NCBI GenBank assembly: GCA_023101725.1
Contig: JALJCO010001097.1
Location: 1 to 64,000 of the forward strand
Length of the DNA stretch: 64,000 bases
Source of the DNA: Atherinomorus stipes
Taxonomy: Eukaryota > Chordata > Actinopteri > Atheriniformes > Atherinidae
Direction of reading: 5' to 3'
How positions within the stretch are numbered: the first letter of the stretch is position 1; the number at the start of each line of letters is the position of its first letter. Shown in pieces: positions 35,076 to 45,125 of this stretch. A program made the translations under genes and the position numbers. The notes below the pieces were generated by a model, which saw only the letters and a program-made list of their open reading frames with translations, did not search any database and was not told the DNA's origin.

Positions 35076-38000
35076 GTTAGTATAATAGTGTTATTAATGA
35101 GCAATCCTTAATCCTTAATAACACCCATAACTATATTTATTACTGTATATTAATTAAAGGGCATATGTTATAAATCAAATTTATATTCAGTAATGCATTT
35201 TAAAAGTGTTCCTAATGTTATTCACTTTGGATCCCTGGGGACATCATTTTATGTTGTACTGGCTTTTGTATGAACACTATGACAATAAAGAGAAGTATTT
35301 CATGATCATCCTTGGGAGCTGGATTGTTTATTGAGAATGAAAAAGTGACATTTGACTCAACTATGCAACAACACTAAAACACTTAAAAAATCTGCAGCAA
35401 AATAACTGATATTGGAAACGACTGCTAGTTTCAGCAGGGTACTATCATCCTGCACCTCAGCTCTTATTCAGGTCCACATGGGACTCTGCATGAAGCATCT
35501 GCTGGTTGATGCAGTCAATCTCATGCAACCGTGCTGGCCATTACCCCATCCCACAGCATTATGGCCTCCAACTGCTGCATTACACCACGCTCGCTGACTT
35601 TCTAATTAGCTTATCTCGGGAAATAAGGATGCTGAGCAATTCTTTGCTCTAGCAGTCTAACAACTAGCAGACCGCAGGGAGTGTAGATGGCACCTACTGT
35701 CACCAAGGGGGCTGTTGTGTTTGACAGACTAGTACAAGAAAATATGGTTCGCTCTCTTCCCTCTTACTCATAAACTTTCACGCTCTTTTTCACCCTGACT
35801 GTTAAGTCAATTCCCAATTCAAAGTGCCAATTGATATTTTTTGGTAGTCACAATGATTAATGATTATGGCGTTGTTTGTGCGGAGAAAATACTCTGCTGA
35901 TATCCAGCTGTTTTTCTGCATTAGGCTGTTAATTTTGATATTCCACAGAAAAAAAGTGATATAATTAGTCACCCACTCATGACAATTCCCTCACTTGTGC
36001 AGTTCAGAAAGCAATTGTTACCCCTGATGCTTAAGTTATCCAACATGTAAGCTGTGTCTGTGCTGAAATGTGAAACGATACAGTGAACCCAGGCTTCTGG
36101 TTAGCTCTGGTCTCTCCTGGCTGGAGAAGTCATGAAGTGAGGGATGGAAGGGAGTAAAGGGATTGAGTGAGGGATAAAGGACGGATCTTTCTACCTGTAG
36201 CAGTGAATGTCCTGCTGGACTCTAATCTGCTAGTCGTCTGTCTCTAAGATTCCCAGCTTTGCCGAGGCCAGCCGGGCTCTGCAGCCTCCAGCACCAAAAG
36301 ATGCTGGGGCCCCAGGACACAAGGCACCTGCACGGGGAGATAAAGGCTGCAGCTCCTGAGCTAAAACTGACGATTCTTTTGATAAATACAGACATGGGGT
36401 TGTGGGCAGTGGGGAGCAATCTTTTTGCTGCTCACTCTCCCAAGTTCTCTCCTCCCTGTCTATCTGTCTCAGTAATGTCTGTCTTGTACTTTGTGTTTTT
36501 CCTCCTCTGCCTTCCCCGAGCGTTTCTATGGCTCTTCCTCCCTCTCCCTTCTTGCTTTCTTCATCCTGTCCTGGGTGAGTTTGGGCCAGACAGGCGAAGC
36601 TCTCCAGTCTGCCTTTTTATTTATTCCATATCTGTAACTGTCAAAAAGAAGATTGCTACTTTAGGAGCTGTCTGTGCTTTGTTGTGCTCATGGAAAGTCA
36701 AATAGAGGAGGTTGTGTTAAAAGCATCTTGACCACTTTGTGGGGACACAAGGAATGTTCGGCGCAGTCTTGGAAGCCCCAGACAATTGAAAACAGCTTTA
36801 CAAGAGCATGAGACATGATGCATCTTAAGCATGTTGGTTGGAGTAGCAGTTAAACAGGAGACAGGCTTCAACAACGTTACCTCCTGCTATGTCTGTCACT
36901 TAAACGGCTATTTATAAGGGCTTACTGAAACATAAACACGTCCGTGGTTGCATGATTAGTGTAAGCAGAGGGAGTTCAGTGTTCCAGGAAGCTCCTGTAC
37001 AGATCAATGGCTCAGACATTTAAGATTATGTCAAATTAGAATTTAAGACCGCTCGGAAATGGGCATTAATTCATAATCTGTGACACTGATTACACGGAAA
37101 AGAGGAAAAACTACTGAGACTTTGTCACATATATATATACTAAAGAAAAAAGAAAAAACATAACCAGGCTCACCTGAAAAATAGAACCAATTTCAAAGCA
37201 AGCACTCACATGCTTCACTGTAATTGAGAGGTTTGTAAGTCTGAGCATCCAGATGAAGCTCTGAAACTGTGAAAACAGTCATACCTCCACGCGTACAACC
37301 ATGACAGCTGCAGCTAAACCACAAAGAATCAAAGCAGAGAGAGCAAGGGGGGGGGGCTGAGTTGAGCTGCAGCACGTTGCACTGTGCTACCGTGTAGACA
37401 GCAGTTCATCTATCCTGTCTACGGTGTCGTGCCCATTGTCTCCTCCCATTAGCCTGAGACCTGCATGCTACGGTGCGGTTGGTGCAGGCACTAGGCCAGC
37501 AGACGCACGCAGCTCAGGGTGGCAGATGCCTGCCGTTTCTGCCGATGCCCTCCATCAACCGATGACAGATGTCAGGGCTCCTCTTGGACGGCAACACTTC
37601 ATCACGCTACCCTGTTCTCCGCCCCGCTGGATACACCAGCCTGCTTGGCAGACGCCGCACCCAACCTCACTGCGCCTTGCCCATTCCCTACTGCCATACC
37701 TATTCATTCACACACACATACTCACACACACACACGTTCTTGCATCCATCAGTCAAGCGTTATTACATCAGACAGCCATCATACTTGCAACCAATGGATC
37801 ACATGCTAATGCACCCAGATGCATCCACTCTGGATAAGTGTGTGTGTGTTAGAAAATGTGTGTGCTCACTGCTGAGGAGAGTATTTCAAAGTTGGAAAAA
37901 GTGTTTAAGAACTTTAAGAATTAGTTTAATAATACTTTTAGTATTCTAATTGACTAAAATATCCAAAGTAATAATACATAACTGTCCAGAACAGGTGTTA

Positions 38001-40073
38001 AAACAAACTACTAAGTATAAAGTGAGGAGTGTGATGTTGCTTCTCACTTACCACTTTGGCCTGCTGGTAGACTTAACCACAGGAGACATGCCATCTCTGT
38101 ACAGGCTCTTGGTCTTTGAGAAGTTTACCACATTGAAAATAACCCTCTGAAAGATAAAAAAAAAAGTACATACAAAAGCTTAGTGAAATTCTGACATCTT
38201 GTGGTAATATAGTATCTTTAATGTAGTAAATGTATTTAGCAGTATGTCAACAGCAGCGAATGGAAAATGACTGACAAGCCAGGTCACATGAGCATTGATC
38301 TACATCACTACATCGACTGGTCAACGATCCAATAGCACTGATAGCACTGACAAACTGAAAATATCAAACATTTATACATTAAACATTTTAAAGAAGCATT
38401 TAAGAGAAAATGTGAAAGTCTGAAACAGAATCAATGTAAGATTGTTTTGTGATCAAACATTGAATTTTTCACCTCTAGTAACAACGCTAGTTTAAATATT
38501 CTTGAAAATTAGCTTTCTATTTTCACTGATGGTGTTATAATTGCTTTCATTTGGTTGAGGTAAGAAGTGACCCTTCATTAAGAAAACTGAATAATAGCTT
38601 CTTAAATTATTCTTCCCCTCATATCACATGGAAGTAGTTGAAGAATATAAACCATAAGCTGTGGAAGATGCTGGATAAAACTTGTCACTGCCACCCTGTG
38701 TACAACCGACAACACACCAAATCATGTCACATTAAGATTACACTTTGGAAATAAGGCAGCTTTAATGTCCTGCGGATGATCCCATGTTGTGGTAACAAAG
38801 TTCCCGATAAAAGGCAGCAGCTCAGAGGAGTGCCAGCCTCTAATCTGGGAGGACATTATGGTTCTCCCCATAGGGAAGCTGCCTGGCCAAAAACATTAAG
38901 CTTTGCCTGGAGCGCAGAGGACAGCCATGGTGCCTGGCTTTCCACCTCCTTTGGTGTGAAGACTTTCTATAGCTACAATATTCTGGAACGGCTCTTCCCT
39001 CCTTCTTTCCTTCCACCTCCGGTATGATTAGGATCAGGACGAGTGTGAAAATGTGGAGAGAGAAATGAATCAATATATATTTTTAAAAAGTCAAATGAAT
39101 GGCAATGGTAATGCTGCGGTGGGGTAAATGAATCCTATTGATGGGGCATATCAAATTACCAACTAAGTCCAGGTGGTGGAAGTTAACTGGGTGCTACTGA
39201 AATCCTATTACAGACTCCCCATCCTCCTCTCCCTCTTTTCTTTCTCCTCTCCCTCCCCCTCATCCATTTCTGCCTTTTTCTCCTGCCTAGCATCAGAGGA
39301 ATGGGGATTGCGGATTGTGGCAGGCTGATTCAGACTTAGGTAAAATGACATCTAACTGATGTTGAGACTGGCAGCAGGCTCCTGTAGCAGGGAGATAAGA
39401 CCATTGCTGCTGGCATTTCAATTACACTTTACTGCCCCGCACATCTGTTGCAAGAGCTACTTTTCAGCCTTTTCCCCTCAGGCAAATACAGCCTTACTCT
39501 GACTCCACTGGCTTTTCTTTGACTGCACAGCCTCTTTCCCCATTCTTTATCCACAACAAATTCAGATTGTCTTCCTCCTTAGATTCACTCTACCTACTGT
39601 TTGTAATCTATTTGTTCGGCCTGTTTAACTCAGAGGGAGCTAAGACTTGACAGATGACAGAGATGCAGGTAAAAGGAGGAAATGGAAGACTGAATCACAG
39701 GCACAATGATACACAAAAACAAGGGTGAGAGACAGTCAAGCGGAGGAAGAGCTGGTGTAGCGAGGTAGAAACAAGAACACAAAGAGGCAAAAAGACAAGA
39801 CAATAATTGCGCAACAGAGATAAATAAAGGTAGGGGAAGTTATTATTTCTGGGAACAGAAAGTAAATGATAGCTCCACCGTCAGCTGGGAGATGTACAGG
39901 ACAAAAACAGGAAGAAGGCAGGAATGCACAGGGTGTCTCCCTCTGATTCAACTGAAGCTCAACAGTTTAAAAACAATCACAAGAACTCTGAGAGGTTTAA
40001 GAGCAGGTTAGGAAAATCTTTGACCATTTACCATCTAACAATGTTGTTCTATGGGTGCATCCAGAGTCCATTA
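35076..40073. other. non-coding stretch
   Basis: No exon is recognisable. Noted: a short CA tract at 37707-37735, a nine-base G run at 37349, and TAAT-rich DNA near 37020-37085. The open frames of about 148 codons (36259-36705) and 137 codons (37424-37837) have no domain and overlap other frames. Confidence 0.4.
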
Positions 40074-41085
40074 AAAAAAGGGGACGAACCTTCCGCTCAC
40101 ATGACCCATTGGTTTCTGAAGACCTAAAAATGAAGCTAGTTGGGCATTCCTATCGTCGCCATCTTCACCACGTCACGTATGTCGTCGCTCCCGGAAATTA
40201 GCTAATAACCTAATAACCTTTTTCGTCCAGCTTTTAATTCTAACTAGCTTATTTCTTTAACATTTTTGATTCTCCTTTATATACACCCTGTGCTCCCCCG
40301 AGTAGCCTGTTCTGATTTTGTGTTCTTTGTTGTTGTTGTTTTTATAGCTCTTAATCACTTTGCTCTTAAATATCCATTATTTAACTTTGCATTTTATGAT
40401 GTGTTTGCTTCGTTGTCTCTCTTTCTGTTGCCCCTGCTGTAAAGCATTTTGTGTGTCCACTGGGTACAGCAAAGGGCTACATAATAAACTTGTTTTATTT
40501 GATTTGACTTACAAAAATGGGTAAAGCATGGCCTCTGGGAAAATGATTGACAGCTGACACACTCGGGGGTAAACACTAACCGAGCTACCGAGTAGCTGAA
40601 ATAAAAGTAAGACACGCTTAGACTTGCTATTAGCTGACTAAAAACCGCTGTTGTGCTACTCTGCTACAGACTGAGGCCTTACCGAGAGCAAACAAAGAGC
40701 TAACTAGGAGTCACCAGTTGGCAGGCCGGCACCTGGTCTGCTGCTTGTCAATCAAAACAACACACCCCTAATTATGTGTAATTTCAAGATTAAATAACAT
40801 CTAAATGGATAAGTAATAAAAACATTTGCCCCCCCCCCCCCCCCCCTTCCCCACACAGTTGACATGAAGGTAAACTTGACCTATTAAACCTAAAATGATT
40901 TTTTGAACCAGGCTGCAAACATTTTTATTTCTGCTGTGAAGTTGGCCTTTTCAACATGGGAGTCGATGGGGATTTGCTCTCTTTTGGAGCCAGCCCCTAG
41001 TGGATGAAGGGAGAACTACAAATATTTCCTTCTTCCGGGTAGCTTCATAGTTGGCTACCAGAGGTTGCCGCTTGGGTGCATCAGA
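40074..41085. mobile_element. teleost interspersed repeat, split by a LINE tail
   Basis: The left part (CCCATTGGTTTCTGAAG, CGCCATCTTCACCACG) and the right part (GGCTGCAAACATTTTTATTTC, shown shortened; CAACATGGGAGTCGATGGGG; CTACCAGAGGTTGCCGC) are motifs I recognise from a dispersed teleost repeat of unassigned class. The two halves are separated by the LINE-like tail ending at 40505. An 18-base C run lies at 40829-40846. Termini and TSD were not resolved. Confidence 0.4.
40435..40505 (+). mobile_element. LINE 3' tail
   Basis: CTGTAAAGCATTTTGTGTG, then GCTACATAATAAACTTG, then a TTTGATTTGA-type tail. The pattern 'TGTAAAGCxCTTTG...GCTATATAATAAA + short tandem tail' is the 3' end of abundant fish LINEs. 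The insertion may begin as far upstream as about 40200. Confidence 0.55.
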
Positions 41086-42274
41086 CAAGCTTGAGAACTG
41101 TTGATATTTCCACTAAAACTGATTCAGCAACAGGATTTTTTTTTCAGCTGCTTTTAATCCTAAAAACTGACAGGCATCACTTTCAACAATTACACAACTT
41201 TTCATTGCTAATTCATTCATTCTTTCATTGTTAATTCACTTCACCGATTTCATCTGCCTGTGCATCTTAAAACACAAGGTAGAAAAGAGGCCGTAGGTGA
41301 TGGTCTCTCTAAAAAAAATGTGACTCAATGTTGCAACATTACATTTAAGCATACTGAAAACAAAACAAAGTAGTTGTTAGTTGTTTGCAAGTACCCCACC
41401 GCTTGTCTCAGCTGGGAAAGGCTTCACCCCAAGGCCGTAACCCTGCACTGGATTTAGCTGGTGCAGACTGGGTGGACTGATAGATAGAAGCTTTTTGCCT
41501 GTCTCAAAAGCATAGTAATTCTGCCCCTGAATGTGGTTATTACAGTGACATTTTCCCCACAATTTACCTCCTAAAGTCCTCAGGGCCTCGTATTCTCCCA
41601 TTGACCAGGTCTTCTCTCACCTTTAAGGACCTTAACAAACAATACTGTATCCATCAATTCTTAAAGGTGACCTACTATATTCCCTATATTTTTGGGCAGG
41701 TCTTACATCTAATGCTTGCCATCCTCCTATCAGCCTACAAACTTAGTTACATCCCTGGATGCCTGAATGTCCATGCAGATCAATAAAATATCAACTCAAC
41801 ACTCACTTACTGGCAGATAATCAAAAACTGCTGTTTTATAACTCGCTGATACTTTTGCAGCCAGTTTGTCTACAAAATAATTACATGGCTATTGGTTCAT
41901 CATTTGAAGGACAAAAATGTAAAACTAGAGGAAAAGACAGAGGTAGAAAGCAAACAGAAACACCTGGATGGCAAGGAGGAGAGGTAAAGGTGGTGCAGAA
42001 AAATCTGCTTAAGCAGCTACCGTATCTGAGTTCAGATGTACAGTTTGAAACGGAGAAGGTGAAAATTGTGCAGCAGTGGGGACTATTTGAGTGCAAGGTC
42101 GGTGTTCTGAAGGGCAAAATTACTTTAAGAAATCTATTGAGCTATAGAACTAGACTCATGACTATACCAGCATTTTCATGCAGTTCAGATCAAACAGATG
42201 CTGGCCAATCAAAATAGACCTCATGTCTTCTCCATACAGTTCCGGGTGGCCTTTTAATCACAATAAAAGTTGAA
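41086..42274. other. non-coding stretch
   Basis: A 152-codon frame (41759-42217) spans part of this but has no recognisable domain or partner exon. Nothing else is seen. Confidence 0.4.
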
Positions 42275-44224
42275 CTTTAGTATAGGGCTGAACGATTTAT
42301 CGTTTTAAGATTGAAATTGCGATTTCAGACCACACGATCACGCGATCGCCAAAGCTGCGGTTTTCCCAGCGCTCCTGACTGACCCAGGATCTGCTCTGTC
42401 CACTGTTGTACACGCGCGCTACTTGCCGTCTCTGTACCAGCCAACTAAGCTCACCAATCAGAAGCAGAATGCTACTCATGGACAGGTCAGCAAACCGATC
42501 AGCATCAGGGCTGGGATGGGCATCTCCTGCTGTGTAATCTTTACACTAGATAACAGCTTCAGTAGAACTTCATCCAGTTTCTAACTCTCCGTTCCGTTGT
42601 TGGTGAGAGGCTGCAGACCTCTGCTGCCTCTTTCTGTTTGTTGATCCGCTTCGTAGAATGAGCGAGTTTAATGTTCAGTAAAATGTAATCTTGAACTGTC
42701 TGCGCCACACATTTCATGACTCAGCAGTTAAGTCGCCAGCAGTGATCAGCTGATCAGACAGTCAAGTGAAAAATGCGTCTGATCTGTAAAATCAGATCAA
42801 ATCATTTTAATGGGAATAAAAGCGCTACTGAATTCCAACCAGTTTTCTTTTAACCTATTAAGTTTTTGGGCTTTGCGCTGCGAACACGAGCATGATGCGG
42901 GCGAGTAAGTTAATGATCCGTATTTAGGCGGATCTGAGAAAAAGGAGACGAATAATCAGCTAGACTTGCTTCGTGAACGGGGCGAACCGGGGCAGCACAC
43001 AGAAGCTTTGTCCTTGTTATCTGGGACATTAGTTAAAGTTGTACTTCGTGGTAATTTCATTAATATTTCTTTTTTCTTCATTATCATTGAATGCACTATG
43101 CATCGTTTTTGTTAAAAAAAAAAAAATTTTTTGGTTTAATTTAATTGTATTTGTATAGTAGAATAGGGGGTAGGGGTGAGTGGCAGGGTTTCTGTTTCCG
43201 TCTCATTATTTTAATTTGAGTCTGATTGGCGGCTTGGAATAAGGGTATGAAGGAAGCTCTGACTTCAATTTTAATAACGGAAAAAAAAGGATGAAAAAAA
43301 AAAAAAAAATTGTATGCTAACAAAAAAAAATATAAATATCAGCTATAACCGAGAAGTCATAAATTTTAGTGTTTTTTAGTGTTTTTGGTGAGGGATGGAT
43401 GTTCAAACGAAAGGAAGGAAAGCCAAATTGGGAAAGGAGAATTAATAGTATGTAGTGAGAGGGGGTTGTTGTTGGTTTTTTTTTTTTCATAATTTCTTTA
43501 TGAGGAAGCAAAGAGAGGGAGGTAGCAAGTCAGCATGTGTAAGTAAACAAGGGGAAACCCTCCGTATTTCAGAAGGAGCAAGTTAAATGGGTTTTCAGTG
43601 GAAGGAGGCCTTTAAGCCACACAGTTAAGTCCAGAAACAGGAGGAAAGTTGTTGCTGCTGCTTTTCAAGCGGACATGAGAGGATGAGTACGGAACGCAAT
43701 TGTGGCCAAAAATGTCAGAAATGCGACCCAATAAAAACAATCAGGGTAAAACCACCTGATCATTGATGATGTACTCTTCTTCACCTCAAGTTCAGGTGAC
43801 AGAATGACATGAAAATAAAGTCAAATGTAAAACCTGATGTTTGTTTAGATTTATTTTACAACTTAATTACATTTTAATGCACATATGAATCCATGATAAA
43901 TTCCCTGGTTTGTATGTTTCACTTAACGTCACCTACATACAAGAACTGTAAAACGAAAATATATTGATTTCTTATTTGGAGATTTTTCAGTGCATTGTGA
44001 TGAGAAATAGTTAAAATATTAAAAATAGCACAATAATGTATTTTTTAATCTGGAAATTCAAGTGTGTAAAGCAACATGCAGATTACCTGATTTGAAAAAG
44101 GCAGTAAGTGGGGTGATTAACTGTGGTAGAGGGAGGAGGACTGCAGGGAATCTGAAAATCCCGGAGTTCCAGTGAATGTACATGCATTTTGTTAATAAAT
44201 GCATTTGAAAGTGCGCTAAATCTC

Positions 44225-44781
44225 GACTTTTTTTTTTTTCTTTTTTAAAGACAAATGGTTTCAGCTTGTTCTTACCTTGACAGTTTCGGCTGTCACTTCA
44301 GCCTTCATCAGAAGTGGTCGGACTTCCTGGTGTGACGTGTCTATGTAGACAGCTGACCGGGAATTCCGACGTGACGTGTCAGGAGAACAGCTGACCGGGC
44401 ACGGCAACTTACAATGAAGTGCTCGTGCCCGGTCTCGTCTGTCCTCCTCCGGCCCCCCGCTGCTGGTGACTGATGATGGAGTCCCAGGTGTGTGGGAGCT
44501 GGGACTCCATCATCAGTCACCAGCAGCGGGGGGCGGAGGAGGAAGACGAGACGGACGAGCCTTTGTGTGCCGTGCCCGGTCAGCTGTTCTCCTGACACGT
44601 CACGTCGGAATCCCGGTCAGCTGTCTACATAGACACGTCACACCAGGAGTCCGACCACTTCTGATGAGGCTGAAGTGACAGCCGAAACTGTCAAGGTAAG
44701 AACAAGCTGAAACCATTTGTCTTTAAAAAGAAAAAAAAAAGTCAAGAATTATCACACAGAAGACGAGATGAATATTCTGGA
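44225..44781. mobile_element. palindromic retroelement-like insertion with 13-bp TSD
   Basis: TGCGCTAAATCTC lies on both sides (44212-44224 and 44782-44794). Between the copies, 44225-44486 and 44500-44743 are inverted copies of each other, joined by a 13-bp loop. Only small differences occur, the largest being a variable segment at about 44407-44440. A unique tail of 38 bp (44744-44781) follows only at the right. Each arm carries ACGTGTC and CAGCTGACCGGG repeats and a CTTGACAGTTTC/GAAACTGTCAAG junction. The TSD length, the palindrome starting at the first inserted base and the one-sided tail fit an inverted-dimer insertion by target-primed reverse transcription, as Penelope-like elements make. 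No protein is encoded. Confidence 0.7.
44661..44700 (+). ncRNA. hammerhead-ribozyme-like core motif
   Basis: CTGATGA (44661-44667) is followed by GGCTG (44668-44672), a six-base loop, CAGCC (44679-44683) and GAAAC (44684-44688). This reproduces the invariant hammerhead core: CUGANGA, a stem II that starts with the required G-C pair, and GAAA. A two-base stem III could close AC with GT in AAGGTAA, giving GUA as the cleavage triplet. I could not form a convincing stem I. The mirror copy on the minus strand (44311 back to 44284) has one extra A after CTGATGA. Confidence 0.35.
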
Positions 44782-45012
44782 TGCGCTAAATCTCACCTTT
44801 AATTGTCATCATTGATTAAGAGTAATAGCTTTTAATGTTTTGATGATATAATGGAGTTTTCTGTCATGTTCATAAATGGTATTGTACATTGTAAATATTG
44901 TACTGAAGCTTGATTTGAAGAAACTGTGAATCGAATCGAAATTGCAATATTGCCCAGAAAAATCGCAATCAGATTTTTTTCCTGAAATCGTTCAGCCCTA
45001 CTTTAGTATCTG

Positions 45013-45125
45013 TTTTCTATGCTCTGCACACACACTGCTTCTGTAAAACAGAACTCCCTTTTTAAAAAAAGATTCTAAATAGAATTCTGTTTTACAGAAG
45101 CAGTCTCTGTGCAGAGCATAGAAAA
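45013..45125. repeat. long perfect-stem hairpin
   Basis: The 41-bp arms 45013-45053 and 45085-45125 are inverted copies with about two mismatches (TATGCTCTGCACA and CTGCTTCTGTAAAACAGAA inside), separated by a 31-bp loop. The hairpin lies just 4 bp outside the right TSD of the hAT-like element. It is the size of a very small MITE and, if transcribed, would fold like a primary microRNA hairpin. Confidence 0.85.

Larger units (their letters stand above)
42283..45000. mobile_element. hAT-like non-autonomous element with perfect 8-bp TSD
   Basis: CTTTAGTA is present at 42275-42282 and 45001-45008. The element begins TAGGGCTGAACGATTTA and ends with a sequence whose reverse complement is TAGGGCTGAACGATTTC, an inverted terminal repeat of at least 16 bp. 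Subterminal AAATTGCGATTT and AAATCGCAATC are also inverted. At 2.7 kb it has room for a transposase, but I find none; A-rich runs and short frames fill it. It carries a palindromic insertion at 44225-44781. Confidence 0.9.

Noticed and set aside
36259..36705. 148-codon plus-strand frame
   Set aside because: A hydrophobic middle part could look like a membrane segment, but there is no gene context and the composition follows the T/C-rich DNA.
41759..42217. 152-codon plus-strand frame
   Set aside because: No domain or similarity recognised and overlapped by another frame; length is possible by chance.
44341..44678. Arginine-rich frames on both strands in the palindrome
   Set aside because: Both strands give nearly the same peptide because the DNA is palindromic; stops follow quickly and there is no domain.
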